Shown: positions 17,611-26,867, counted from the stretch's first letter. The stretch is DNA of 64,000 bases from Chitinispirillaceae bacterium (GCA_016929595.1 JAFGIN010000220.1:29317-93316), one strand, 5' to 3'. Numbers and translations: made by a program. Notes: generated by a model not told the origin, from the sequence alone.

Positions 17611-19095
17611 ATGAACGATAAGAATGATGATACCTTCTTTGATGAAAATAAAGCTGAGGATAAGAATGCCGAGCTTTTAAACATGATTAATGCGTACGAT
17701 AAAAAAATCCGTACAGATATTAAAGTCGGTTCCAAAGTAAGCGGAACTGTTACCCGGATTGGCTCAGAATATGCATTTGTTGATATCGGTGGAAAGAACG
17801 AGGGGCTTTTGGGGCTTAATGAACTTAAGGATGAAAGTGGTGAGTTGTCGGTAAATGTTGGTGACAAAGTAACTGCGTATGTTGTTTCGGATAATGCCGG
17901 GGAAACGGTATTAAGCAGAAGTATCGGTTCGCAAAGTGCCGGAATTCAGGATCTTATTGATACCATGAACAGCCGCACTCCGGTGCAGGGTAAGATTACT
18001 GGTGTTGCAAAAGCCGGTTTAAATGTAAAAATAATGGGACATCGTGCTTTCTGTCCGGTTTCTCAGATTGACATTAGGTTTACAGAGGATGTTAACCAGT
18101 TTCTTGGAAAGACACTTGATTTTGTTGTTACAAAAGTGAGTGAAGGTGGGCGGAACATTGTTGTAAGCCGTATCCCGATACTTGAATCCGGTCTTGAAGA
18201 GAAATTGGATGGTATTGCTGCATTGTCTGGTGATAAAAAAATTATAAAGGGAACTATCAGTAAAATTGCAGATTTTGGACTTTTTGTTGACATCGGTGGT
18301 CTGGAGGGCCTTGTTCATATTTCTGAGGTCTCCTGGGAGAGGGCGGAAAAACTGAATGATTCTTTTCAGGCCGGGATGGAAGTTGAGTGCGTCGTTCTCA
18401 AAGTTGAAAAGAAACAGCCGCTGCGTAATTCGAAGATATCCCTTTCAATAAAACAGGTTCTCAACGATCCCTGGAGTACGGTTCATGAAGTTATTAAAGC
18501 CGGTCAGTCTGTGCAGGGGAAGGTTACACGAATAACCAATTTTGGAGCATTTGTTGAACTTACTCCTGGAATTGAAGGGCTTGTTCACGTTTCAGAGATG
18601 TCATGGGTCAAACGGGTTCATCATCCATCTGATGTGGTCAATATCGGAGATCTTGTAAATGTTACGGTTCTGCTCATTGATGATAAAAAGAAAACGGTTT
18701 CGCTTAGTCTCAAAGATGTGGCAAATGATCCGTGGAAAGATATTGGAGAGAAATTCCGCGTTGGCTGCGAATATGACGGAACTATCGCTCGTAAAAGTAA
18801 GTTCGGTTATTTTGTTGATCTGGCTGAGGGTATTACCGGACTGCTGGTTTTCTCAAATATCAAGTCAGATGTAAAAGATAAGCTCACTGAAGGTCAGATT
18901 CTTAAAGTGCTTGTTGAGTCGGTGGATTCTGAAAGTCGACGAATATCCCTGTCTCATGGTGTCAAAGAAGCGCGCGATCATGAAACCGAAGCTGCAGAGT
19001 ATATAAAAAAACAGAATCAGAAACCCGAAAAGTCTGTACCTGCCTCAACAGAGTTTGGTGCAGCATTATCTGCTGCGCTGAAAGCAAAAAAGTAG
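17611..19095 (+). CDS. rpsA: 30S ribosomal protein S1 (five S1/OB domains)
   Basis: Start chosen at ATG 17611 (MNDKNDDTFFDENKAED), preceded by CGGGAG; the frame is open further upstream but that part is not S1-like. Five OB-fold S1 domains can be seen, beginning near KVGSKVSGTVTRIGSEYAFV, TPVQGKITGVAKAGLNVKIM, KIIKGTISKIADFGLFVDIG, QSVQGKVTRITNFGAFVELT and CEYDGTIARKSKFGYFVDLA. The third and fourth have the canonical GLVHISE/GLVHVSE core. S1 recruits mRNA to the small subunit. 495 residues and five domains, one fewer than the six of E. coli, which is common in non-proteobacteria. A GalE gene follows after 12 bases. Confidence 0.85.
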   Translation: MNDKNDDTFFDENKAEDKNAELLNMINAYDKKIRTDIKVGSKVSGTVTRIGSEYAFVDIGGKNEGLLGLNELKDESGELSVNVGDKVTAYVVSDNAGETVLSRSIGSQSAGIQDLIDTMNSRTPVQGKITGVAKAGLNVKIMGHRAFCPVSQIDIRFTEDVNQFLGKTLDFVVTKVSEGGRNIVVSRIPILESGLEEKLDGIAALSGDKKIIKGTISKIADFGLFVDIGGLEGLVHISEVSWERAEKLNDSFQAGMEVECVVLKVEKKQPLRNSKISLSIKQVLNDPWSTVHEVIKAGQSVQGKVTRITNFGAFVELTPGIEGLVHVSEMSWVKRVHHPSDVVNIGDLVNVTVLLIDDKKKTVSLSLKDVANDPWKDIGEKFRVGCEYDGTIARKSKFGYFVDLAEGITGLLVFSNIKSDVKDKLTEGQILKVLVESVDSESRRISLSHGVKEARDHETEAAEYIKKQNQKPEKSVPASTEFGAALSAALKAKK

Positions 19096-19107
19096 GGTTG
19101 TGAAACT

Positions 19108-20073
19108 ATGAAGATACTTGTTGTTGGTGGAGCAGGATATATTGGAAGTCATGTAACCAGGGCTTTGCTTGACAAAGGTGACGATGTAACCGTTTTTGAT
19201 AATCTTTCAAGTGGCTTGAGGGAAAACCTTTTTCCTGAAGCCACTTTTGTTCATGGAGATATTCTTAATTACGAGCAGCTTCGTCAGGTGATGCAGGGTG
19301 GATTTGATGCTTTTGTTCATCTTGCAGCGTTCAAAGCTGCCAACGAATCGATGACCCATCCATCAAAGTACTCTGTCAATAACATCAGTGGTACCATCAA
19401 TCTTTTAAATGCGGCGGTTGAGTGTAGCGTAAAAAACGTTGTTTTTTCATCATCTGCTGCAATCTATGGTGAACCTGAGTACGTTCCCATGGATGAAAAT
19501 CATCCCGCAAAACCCGAAAATTACTACGGATTTACAAAACTTGAGATTGAGCGCTTTCTTTACTGGTACGACAAACTTAAAGGGTTACGTTTTGCAGCAC
19601 TGCGATATTTCAATGCTGCAGGGTACGATGTAAAGGGGCGTATTTGCGGTCTTGAGCGCAATCCACAGAATCTGCTTCCCATTGTGATGGAAGTAGCAGC
19701 TAATCAGCGGAAACAACTTTCTATTTACGGTAATGACTACAATACTCCTGATGGGACCTGTATTCGTGACTATGTACATGTAAATGACCTCGCAGATGGT
19801 CATGTCAAGGCTCTGAATTACATTGTAAGCGAAAATAAAAGCCTGACCGTTAATCTCGGTAGCGAAAACGGCATCAGCGTTAAGCAGATGGTGGAGATAG
19901 CCCGTGAGGTTACCGGGAAAGCGATACCATCAATTTTTGCTCCACGACGCGAGGGTGACCCCGCGAAAGTTGTTGCTTCATCAGGTCTGGCAAAAAAACT
20001 GCTCAATTGGGAGGCACACCATAGTGATGTCCGCACATTGGTGAGCAGTACCTGGCAGGTTTATCCACACTAA
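19108..20073 (+). CDS. galE: UDP-glucose 4-epimerase
   Basis: 321 residues of the extended SDR family. The Rossmann loop is VVGGAGYIGSHVTRALL; the catalytic triad region has SSSAAIYGEP (Ser) and YYGFTKLEIER (Tyr-x-x-x-Lys). GalE landmarks LRYFNAAGYD, GTCIRDYVHVNDLADGHVKAL and YGNDYNTPDGT are present. It interconverts UDP-glucose and UDP-galactose for surface polysaccharides. It lies 12 bases after S1 on the same strand, probably co-transcribed, and its last 4 bases overlap the convergent gene on the other strand. Confidence 0.92.
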   Translation: MKILVVGGAGYIGSHVTRALLDKGDDVTVFDNLSSGLRENLFPEATFVHGDILNYEQLRQVMQGGFDAFVHLAAFKAANESMTHPSKYSVNNISGTINLLNAAVECSVKNVVFSSSAAIYGEPEYVPMDENHPAKPENYYGFTKLEIERFLYWYDKLKGLRFAALRYFNAAGYDVKGRICGLERNPQNLLPIVMEVAANQRKQLSIYGNDYNTPDGTCIRDYVHVNDLADGHVKALNYIVSENKSLTVNLGSENGISVKQMVEIAREVTGKAIPSIFAPRREGDPAKVVASSGLAKKLLNWEAHHSDVRTLVSSTWQVYPH

Positions 20074-20789
20074 TGCAAGATCATCGCATTGTGTGCCGCT
20101 TCATTCAAAGCCCTTAAAAGCGGGGGCGAAAAGATTTTGTTTGAACGATTGACAATTTCGCCATTGTTGTTTCGTCGTTTTTTCGCAAAATCATACAATA
20201 TAGGCCGTCTGGTCGAACCAGCTCCGATCTTTTCAAACAGCAGCTTTCCATCCCTGTTCCATATCTGTACATGAAGTTTGGTCGAAGCTGTGTAGGTTAC
20301 AGGCTGCTCGTATGAGCCGTTGTATTTGTTGTTCCTCCATCCATTGCGCCGAAGGGCTGAGTGCTGAAGTGTACAGCTATAGGGGATAACCACGTAGCCG
20401 ACGTCATATTTCTGAGCGAAATTTCTTACTGCATTTTGTGTTATTTCCTGATCCCTGGCGGTATCCACAAATGAACTCCATTGAGGAATTCTGGTTGAAT
20501 CGGATCTATGCAGGACACTTTTTACTGTAAAAAGCTTTGAGCATTCATAAAGCAAGAGGTTATTTGTCGCTGAGCAGTAAAAAGAGTCATTGTACTCAAT
20601 TTCAGGTGCAAAGTCAGTGTTGTCGACATAGATTGTTGTGATTGAGTCTATGTTTACAAATAGAACTGTACGCGGCAGCTCCGCCCTGATAACGCCTTCA
20701 CTGGCCTTAAAAACTTTTTGTGGTACAGTTGATGCGCATGAAAAAATAAGCATCTGGATGAGTTGTACTGTTAAAAGCATGTATTTCAT
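20070..20789 (-). CDS. Lipoprotein of unknown function
   Basis: ATG 20789 follows AAGGAATTGACG and gives MKYMLLTVQLIQMLIFSCAS, a lipobox with Cys-18. The mature protein includes a region starting QEITQNAVRNFAQKYDVGYVVIPYSCTLQH and TKLHVQIWNRDGKLLFEKIG, a layout seen in outer-membrane lipoproteins that report on secondary metabolites, but no named family is recognised. The 3' end overlaps galE by 4 bases, convergent. Confidence 0.65.
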   Translation of the reverse strand: MKYMLLTVQLIQMLIFSCASTVPQKVFKASEGVIRAELPRTVLFVNIDSITTIYVDNTDFAPEIEYNDSFYCSATNNLLLYECSKLFTVKSVLHRSDSTRIPQWSSFVDTARDQEITQNAVRNFAQKYDVGYVVIPYSCTLQHSALRRNGWRNNKYNGSYEQPVTYTASTKLHVQIWNRDGKLLFEKIGAGSTRRPILYDFAKKRRNNNGEIVNRSNKIFSPPLLRALNEAAHNAMILH

Positions 20790-20999
20790 CGTCAATTCCT
20801 TATAATACATCAAAGTATATATGTAAAAATAGAGGATAACAAGAAAGGAATAGAATTAATTGCTCAGTATTTTACAAATTTCTGTACTCAGAATGAAAAT
20901 AGAATCTGCAAAAGATGGGAGTGGATAATTAAATGCATAGATTATATTATGAGTATCTTCTTTTATATGCCAAATTGTAACTTTTTATGGGGATTTTTT

Positions 21000-22313
21000 A
21001 TGGCAATACGTTCAGAACCGGTAGAGTTCATTGATGATGATGACTTTGACTCATTAAAAATTGTCAGACGGGTTGTTTTCAGTATTTCCAGAAAATTTCA
21101 GAGTTCTTCAATGGTAGCAGTATTTGGCTCCAGGGGAAGCGGAAAAACATCATTAATCAATATGTGTAAAAATTTTACTGAACATAATCCTCTTTCTGTT
21201 GAGCATAAGATCACAACGTGGTTCAAACCGTTTGAATCCTGGCGTCTTGCCGGGATGGGCAATCTGACTCAGGCACTGTTATGGCATATCCATAAAAATC
21301 TGCCCGAGATCGCAGCCAATGATGAAAAGGTGCTCTATAAAATGGGCAGAATCAGTGTCGCGCTCAGTATGCTTACAGGTAATAATAAACCGGTATCTTT
21401 TACACAGGTGTCAAATTCCGGGTCGATACATCAACTGGATCTGATAAGTAAATCAATTTCACCTGAACGGAAGTCTGCTGTATCCTCACAATTTTCTGCC
21501 TGTGAGCAGATTGATGAGCTTTCGGAACTATTTTCATCACTGGGAGCACATCTATGCAGTCTCTGTGGATGCAATGGGTTTGTTGTTCCGATCGATGATC
21601 TTGATAAATGCAAACCAGTGGAAGCTATGCAGCTTCTCTTCGCCCTACGGCTTATGATTACTTCGGAATCATTTTCCTTCGTTGTTGCGGCTGATAAATT
21701 AATGCTCTCCAGATTTTGTAATTATGCATACGGTTCGGTGTTTTCTGAGAGGCAGGCGCAGGATTCACTGTTGTCGTTTTTTAATGACTGGGTGTATCTT
21801 CCTTCACCTCCCCTGATTGCGATTTTGAAAAAAATAGACTTCCCTTTGTCTATGCGTGAAGCGTTTTGTCATGAGCTGGAACGCACAGGCCTTCTGAATA
21901 TTTTTCCGATTACATCACCAGTTGTTCAGGGATGTAAACGGTTTGAGTTGTATATGTATAATGAAGGATCTCGTTCTGATTGCTCTATAAGAGATTGTTG
22001 TGTCTGGCTTGGATGGTTTCTTATTAGTGAAATTCAGCCTGAGATTGTCCAGGAGATTATCCGATCCGACAGACCAGAGATGTTTTTCGGACAGCGAACG
22101 GAAATCGATCTGGAAGAAAAAAACGGTGCTGTTCAGGAAGAGAAAGTGTGCTATCCTGAAAGAATTACAATAGGGCAACGAAAATCCCGAAAAAATAAAG
22201 CGGATAGCAGTATGGCAAATGATCTTCTCATTCGTTTCAAAAACTGCATGTCTGCAATGATACCTGTGGATTCACTGGTGAGAGCGTTGAAAGAGATCTA
22301 CCCTTTTTTGTGA
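21000..22313 (+). CDS. KAP-family P-loop NTPase
   Basis: ATG 21000 (MAIRSEPVEFIDDDDFDSL) is preceded by GGGGA; an upstream ATG at 20949 adds an unlikely 17 residues. Walker A AVFGSRGSGKTSLINM lies at ~residues 40-55. Walker B is NGFVVPIDDLDKCKPVEAMQLLFALR, the KAP signature (hydrophobic-DDLDRC), followed by the sensor-like stretch FVVAADKLML. KAP NTPases are usually membrane associated or linked to phage and plasmid exclusion, but I see no transmembrane insertion here. 437 residues; stands alone with gaps on both sides. Function unknown. Confidence 0.8.
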   Translation: MAIRSEPVEFIDDDDFDSLKIVRRVVFSISRKFQSSSMVAVFGSRGSGKTSLINMCKNFTEHNPLSVEHKITTWFKPFESWRLAGMGNLTQALLWHIHKNLPEIAANDEKVLYKMGRISVALSMLTGNNKPVSFTQVSNSGSIHQLDLISKSISPERKSAVSSQFSACEQIDELSELFSSLGAHLCSLCGCNGFVVPIDDLDKCKPVEAMQLLFALRLMITSESFSFVVAADKLMLSRFCNYAYGSVFSERQAQDSLLSFFNDWVYLPSPPLIAILKKIDFPLSMREAFCHELERTGLLNIFPITSPVVQGCKRFELYMYNEGSRSDCSIRDCCVWLGWFLISEIQPEIVQEIIRSDRPEMFFGQRTEIDLEEKNGAVQEEKVCYPERITIGQRKSRKNKADSSMANDLLIRFKNCMSAMIPVDSLVRALKEIYPFL

Positions 22314-22618
22314 AATAACAGACATGAATCGGATCATTCCTTTAAGCGATTTGCCTGCGTATCTTTGGTAATCCTACTCTCTCAAATGATGACAGTGTAT
22401 CTCATCGATAAGTAATCACAGTTCCTGGTGAACTGAGAACATCCCAGAATAAAAATCTGTTGTTTTCTTGATCCGTATCAAGGAAGAAAATCCTGTTTTA
22501 TATCATATTTATAGTGCAAACTGATTCGAAAGATTGCTCGGCGATGAAATATCTGGGCAGGTCACGTAAAAAATGTGGCCGGATCAGGATCAGGTAGAAT
22601 AAGCAAAGGGAGATGACT
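22314..22618. other. 305-bp intergenic, nothing recognisable
   Basis: No open frame, repeat or terminator stands out. The ribosome site AAAGGGAG at about 22604-22611 serves the next gene. Confidence 0.3.
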
Positions 22619-23458
22619 ATGAAACGGAACATTATTACGATAGACCAGCAAAAATGTACAGGTTGCGCCTTGTGCATTCCAAACTGTCCGGAGGGGGCGA
22701 TTCAGATCATTGATGGAAAGGCCCGAATGATAAGTGACCTTATGTGCGATGGACTTGGCGCGTGCCTTGGTCATTGTCCGGAGGGGGCAATACGTGTAAT
22801 TGAACGGGAGGCGGAGCCTTATGATGAATCGAAAGTCATGGAAAACATAGTTGCACAGGGTGATGGAACGATAAGGGCGCACCTTAAACATCTTAAAGAT
22901 CATAATCAAACGGAATATTACACTGTTGCACTTGAGTACCTGAAGAAAATCGGAAAAGAAGTACCGGCGGAAAATACTCCGGAACAAGCACATTATCATA
23001 GCGGCGGGTGTCCCGGTTCCAAAGTGAAAACAATGGAAACCGCCGGAGGTGTTAAAGAAATTTCTGGTGTTGTACCTTCACATTTGAGTCACTGGCCGGT
23101 TCAGATGCACCTGCTTTCGCCTAATTCGCAGCATTTCAAAGGCGCAGATATGGTTCTGGCTGCTGATTGTACCGCTTTTTCTTTTGGTGATTTCCATTCG
23201 AAATTTCTCAAAGGGAAAAAGGTTGGTATTGCATGTCCGAAACTTGACAATGGAACTGAGATCTATACCGATAAGATACGTGCTCTGATCGAAGTCGCTG
23301 AGATCAATACATTGACAGTTGTGATTATGGAGGTTCCATGTTGCAAGGGTTTGCTGTCACTGGCATTGAATGCACGTGATTCGGCATCAAGAATGGTTCC
23401 TGTAAAGTGTATTACAATCGGTATCGAAGGTGATGTTGTTGATGAAAAGTGGATGTAA
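22619..23458 (+). CDS. 4Fe-4S ferredoxin-type iron-sulfur protein
   Basis: 280 residues starting at ATG 22619 (an ATG six bases earlier lies on top of the ribosome site). Residues ~8-60 contain two cluster motifs: CTGCALCIPNCPEGA and CDGLGACLGHCPEGA, the second with two extra residues between its first two cysteines. The remaining ~220 residues have a CPGS segment, DMVLAADCTAFSFGDFHSKFLKGKKVGIACPKLDN and MEVPCCKGL, adding several conserved cysteines. This architecture occurs in anaerobes as a small redox protein of unknown partner. It is convergent with the hydrogenase-like operon. Confidence 0.85.
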   Translation: MKRNIITIDQQKCTGCALCIPNCPEGAIQIIDGKARMISDLMCDGLGACLGHCPEGAIRVIEREAEPYDESKVMENIVAQGDGTIRAHLKHLKDHNQTEYYTVALEYLKKIGKEVPAENTPEQAHYHSGGCPGSKVKTMETAGGVKEISGVVPSHLSHWPVQMHLLSPNSQHFKGADMVLAADCTAFSFGDFHSKFLKGKKVGIACPKLDNGTEIYTDKIRALIEVAEINTLTVVIMEVPCCKGLLSLALNARDSASRMVPVKCITIGIEGDVVDEKWM

Positions 23459-23553
23459 GGGAAGGGCGGTAGAAGACTGAGAGACTGCCGGACAAGGGGA
23501 CGCGGTGGGACTGGGAAATCTGGAGACGGAGAAGAGAGGAATGGGGAGATTTT
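23459..23553. other. 95-bp G/A-rich asymmetric stretch
   Basis: From the ferredoxin stop codon to about 23553 the plus strand is strongly purine-rich (GGGAAGGG, GAAGACTGAGAGACTG, GGAGACGGAGAAGAGAGGAATGGGGAG), unlike its surroundings. No gene. It is followed by a T-run (23548-23554) and the 16-mer GTAACTATTCAGGTAC. Confidence 0.5.
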
Positions 23554-23568
23554 TTGTAACTATTCAGG

Positions 23569-23695
23569 TACATTGACACCAATGTTTACATGACCGCTTG
23601 TGGAGTAGTTTTTTTCCCGTTCTGCCAGGAGTTCTTCCTGATCGATATCGCTTACGACTACGACATTAAGAAAGGCTACATGAACCGGACGGTAA
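23569..23695 (-). pseudogene. Out-of-frame coding-like tail downstream of the SpoIIE-type phosphatase
   Basis: On the minus strand, in a frame different from the phosphatase, codons run as VAFLNVVVVSDIDQEELL and then AEREKNYSTSGHVNIGVNVPE before TAG at 23569-23571. The run looks like real protein (alternating beta-strand residues, an acidic helix, varied codons), but has no start codon of its own. It begins where the phosphatase frame closes. It may be the original C-terminus cut off by a frameshift, a site of programmed shift, or chance. Confidence 0.35.
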
Positions 23696-24854
23696 CCTTT
23701 TTGAGATACTTTTCTTCGAGCACTCCCGCGATTCGTCTGACAATTGCGTGGCGAAGTTCGACGTTGTGATTTCCGATGATCCGGTTGGCGTCGTTGAGCC
23801 GTGTACCGACAACAAACAGGATCTCATCGGAGTCAAGAAACTGGTTGTAAAGTTTAAATGCCGCATTACCACTTTCTGAAGCGCAGTACGGATCTTCAAG
23901 GTATTGCGCGGTTCTGGTCATGGTGATGATTCCCTCGGTGACAAGGTTGATGCCTTCCATGATCGAAAACGGTGGGATTTCAGGGTGAAAGCTTCTCATG
24001 TCAACGTTGATCGGGCGATTGAGTTCCCGAGCAATAATTTTTGCAGTAGTACCACCGCATATCACTTTTTTCCCGTCAAAACCGGCGCATTGTCTCGCCA
24101 TCTCAGGGTCATCTTCGATATTTACAGGAGGGCCGGTAAAAATGATAAGCTTTCTTGGAATGCGGAAATAGATCACTCCACAGGTGGTGTCATCACCACT
24201 GCGCCACGCATCATGTTCCTGCGCCTGTTTGACAAGTACTGTGGCAAGTTCACGGGCACTCATGTCTGGTCTTTCGAGAAGTAATTTTTGTATATAGGTC
24301 TGAACCCCTTCACTTCCCCAGCCAAGCGGCATTGCAGATGTTCCCATACCTGATTGACAGAGACCATCAGAATGAAAGATGATTCGGTCGCCTTCTGATG
24401 CGTTAAATTGTGTTAAGGACAGGGTGACCGGTTTTCGACGACCGGCAGAGATCGTAATAGTACTTTTAGGTGAAATAATCTGTTCATCATTTTTAAAATA
24501 GATAAATGATGGATTGTCGTATTCGATGATGCTGACTGCGCCACTGGAAGAGATATCTACTATGGTAAAGGTGGCATAGCTGATTTTCCTTACTTTGCAA
24601 ACCGGCAGGGTTTTCATGATCGTTTTAGCAGCCTTTTCGATATCCATCCTTCCTGCCATGTATTTCAGGGCCATCGTGGCAGTCAAGGTCGCAAGGACAT
24701 TAGCTTTAACACCGCTTCCAAGGCCGTCAGAAAGTACCGCGACAATGCGGTTTTCCTCTTTAATTCTTTTAAAAAGAAAAGCGTCTCCGCAAACCCTGCG
24801 GTTATGTTTGAAACACGATGCACTGCCGATCTCGACACTCCAGGGCTTTTTCAT
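23676..24854 (-). CDS. SpoIIE-type PP2C serine phosphatase, hydrogenase-associated
   Basis: ATG 24854 (MKKPWSVEIGSASCFKHN) is used; a TTG at 24872 overlaps the upstream stop. Residues ~5-235 form a SpoIIE/PP2C domain: RRVCGDAFLFKRIKEENRIVAVLSDGLGSG holds two metal-binding aspartates, and FHSDGLCQSGM and GDDTTCGVIYF hold the later ones. The C-terminal ~150 residues (FTGPPVNIEDDPEMARQCAGFDGKKVICGGTT...) form an unnamed domain seen in phosphatases next to sensory [FeFe]-hydrogenases. Expected output is protein dephosphorylation in response to the HydS-like partner, whose stop codon lies 15 bases upstream of this start. No STAS or kinase partner is adjacent, though one operon is present at 2-4 kb. 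Confidence 0.85.
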   Translation of the reverse strand: MKKPWSVEIGSASCFKHNRRVCGDAFLFKRIKEENRIVAVLSDGLGSGVKANVLATLTATMALKYMAGRMDIEKAAKTIMKTLPVCKVRKISYATFTIVDISSSGAVSIIEYDNPSFIYFKNDEQIISPKSTITISAGRRKPVTLSLTQFNASEGDRIIFHSDGLCQSGMGTSAMPLGWGSEGVQTYIQKLLLERPDMSARELATVLVKQAQEHDAWRSGDDTTCGVIYFRIPRKLIIFTGPPVNIEDDPEMARQCAGFDGKKVICGGTTAKIIARELNRPINVDMRSFHPEIPPFSIMEGINLVTEGIITMTRTAQYLEDPYCASESGNAAFKLYNQFLDSDEILFVVGTRLNDANRIIGNHNVELRHAIVRRIAGVLEEKYLKKVTVRFM

Positions 24855-24868
24855 AGAAGATCCATTAT

Positions 24869-26599
24869 TCAATCGGTCCCGAGATTGTTTGAATTCTGTT
24901 TAAAAGATTCGATGATTGAGTCAAGTACTATTTCTGTTTCTGATGCGTTCTCTCCAAGTAAATAAGCAATTTTCTGGACCATTGTAAGGTTTTTCTGAAT
25001 AACATCCCGTGCCCTCTTGATAATCTGTTGTTTATGTATGGAAGGCGTGGTGATGTCTGCAAATACGCCACCAATAACGGCGTTTGGTTCGATGGTAAAA
25101 ATTGACCCCTGAATAATTCTGTTTTCAACTTTGAAATCACGCTGGATGATATCTTCACCGGTTTCAAGTACATGTTTGAAAAAGTCATGAAAGGGAACGA
25201 CCTTATGGAGTGAAACGTTTTCAAGCCCCGGAGAGGAATCGAAAGCTGTTTCGATTGCAGATCCGAAAAGAGTGGCGAAATTACGGTTGCTCTCAATAAT
25301 ACGGAGGTGCTCATTGACTATGACAACCCCTGATGGCATGGTCCGGATAAGTCCGCCAGCCTTGTTTTGTGCAAGTTTTCTCATGTAAGTAACACACATG
25401 CTGCGTTCAGCTTTACCTGACAAAAGCGCGATGGCAAAATCTCGGCATGAATCGTAGCCGCATCCACCGCAGTTAAGCTGATCTTTAATCGAATGTTTAC
25501 CAACCTGACGGAGTGCATCAGTAATTTCTGTCTCTGTGTACAGCGCTATTTTAACGGTAGAGTCAGAGACAAATTCTGCGATCGGTAATGATGGAGTACG
25601 GGGAAATTTTTTGTTCGGATAGCTGACACTGTTGACAATGGCAAGCCTTTTCCCTATTGTAGAACCCCGATCGGTGCAGAGCGGACCGTTAATGCATCCG
25701 CCTTCACAGGCAAGTGCTTCAATAAATAGATTTTCCTTTATATCTTCAGGGTTAATTCCTTCCAGAGCGGTTCTTATATTTTTAAGTCCTGAGAAAGAGA
25801 TAAAACCCGGGTCGTGAATTGCACAGTTGGATTTAATAGTTGCAGACATTCCACCGTCAATCGGATATAGAGTTCCTTCGTCAGCTGCGTTAGGAATAAA
25901 AACATCATCCGGGTTGAAAGCGATAGTGTTTATGTCAATGTTATCTTCCTCAAACCATTTCCTCAGGTCTTCAAAAGTGATTACCGTATCGATCAGATTG
26001 GGATGGCTGTCTGCTTCCCGTTTTTTTGCAATACAGGGGCCGATAAATACGATGCCAACAGATTCTCCATAACGCTTTCTGAGCATTTTGCAATGAGAAA
26101 GCATGGGTGAAAGGAAACCGGTTATTGAACTTGTCAGTTTTGGAATGTAATGAGTTATCAGATCTACAACAACCGGACAAGCTGAAGAGATGTATAATTT
26201 ACCGGTGTCGGGGCATGAGAGCTGCTGAGCGATATGCGCTGAAACCTGCTGAGCACCAAGAGCTGTTTCGGAAACTCCGAAAAAACCAAGCTTTTTAAGA
26301 GCATTTATTATAACCGATCCTTCTGAAAGCGCAAATTCGCTTTTGTAAGATGGCGCCAGTGATGCGATAACCTTTTTCTTTGATTTAAGAAGTAGTTTTA
26401 CTTTGCCAAGATCATCACGCACTCGTTTGGCATTTGCCGGACAGACGCTGACACAGTGGCCGCACAGCACACAAAGTTCAGGTATAATAGCTGCTGCGCC
26501 ATTCTGAAATTTGATTGCCTTTACTGGACACTCCCTTACGCACTTATAGCAATCCTGACATTCTGTTTTTTCAGTGTAAACAGGATTGAAATTATTCAT
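24869..26599 (-). CDS. Sensory [FeFe]-hydrogenase-like protein (HydS/group C type) with PAS domain
   Basis: 576 residues, ATG preceded by AGGAGAATTGA. Order: two 4Fe-4S motifs (CQDCYKCVRECPVKA; CVLCGHCVSVCPANA), an H-cluster hydrogenase domain at ~80-330, a further Fe-S domain (CGGCGYDSCRDFAIALLSGKAERSMC) near 375, and a PAS domain (~415-510, MPSGVVIVNEHLRIIES). The H-cluster cysteines are present but in the degenerate form of sensory classes: SSACPVVV instead of TSCCPxW, GPCIAKKREAD, and ALACEGGCINGP. The family is proposed to sense H2 or redox state rather than turn over H2 fast. The downstream phosphatase and upstream 2Fe-2S protein complete the known gene set. Confidence 0.88.
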   Translation of the reverse strand: MNNFNPVYTEKTECQDCYKCVRECPVKAIKFQNGAAAIIPELCVLCGHCVSVCPANAKRVRDDLGKVKLLLKSKKKVIASLAPSYKSEFALSEGSVIINALKKLGFFGVSETALGAQQVSAHIAQQLSCPDTGKLYISSACPVVVDLITHYIPKLTSSITGFLSPMLSHCKMLRKRYGESVGIVFIGPCIAKKREADSHPNLIDTVITFEDLRKWFEEDNIDINTIAFNPDDVFIPNAADEGTLYPIDGGMSATIKSNCAIHDPGFISFSGLKNIRTALEGINPEDIKENLFIEALACEGGCINGPLCTDRGSTIGKRLAIVNSVSYPNKKFPRTPSLPIAEFVSDSTVKIALYTETEITDALRQVGKHSIKDQLNCGGCGYDSCRDFAIALLSGKAERSMCVTYMRKLAQNKAGGLIRTMPSGVVIVNEHLRIIESNRNFATLFGSAIETAFDSSPGLENVSLHKVVPFHDFFKHVLETGEDIIQRDFKVENRIIQGSIFTIEPNAVIGGVFADITTPSIHKQQIIKRARDVIQKNLTMVQKIAYLLGENASETEIVLDSIIESFKQNSNNLGTD

Positions 26600-26867
26600 T
26601 CAATTCTCCTGTGGCCTGGAGCAGTTTGAGGGTAAGTATTTTTTGTAAGATGGTGCAGTTCAATCGTGTATATGTTTCATTGTCAATAATAATTGATGGC
26701 CCGTTTTTACAGTTGCCCTGACACAGGCTGCCTTTAAGCTCCACTGTTTTCTCCAGGTCGTGTTCTTTTATGAATTGCTGTATTAATTGTAATATCGGGA
26801 CACTGCCATTGACATAGCAGGAACTGCCCATACAGAGGGAAATTGTGTGAGTCTTCGTTGTATTCAT
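26592..26867 (-). CDS. Thioredoxin-like [2Fe-2S] ferredoxin (NuoE/HydC-like)
   Basis: 91 residues. Cluster cysteines follow the NuoE-type spacing: SLCMGSSCYVNGS (two Cys five apart) and GSLCQGNCKNGPSI (two Cys four apart). No other domain. It overlaps the HydS-like start by 8 bases, and is the first gene of the three-gene operon. Likely passes electrons to or from the hydrogenase-like protein. Confidence 0.88.
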   Translation of the reverse strand: MNTTKTHTISLCMGSSCYVNGSVPILQLIQQFIKEHDLEKTVELKGSLCQGNCKNGPSIIIDNETYTRLNCTILQKILTLKLLQATGELNE

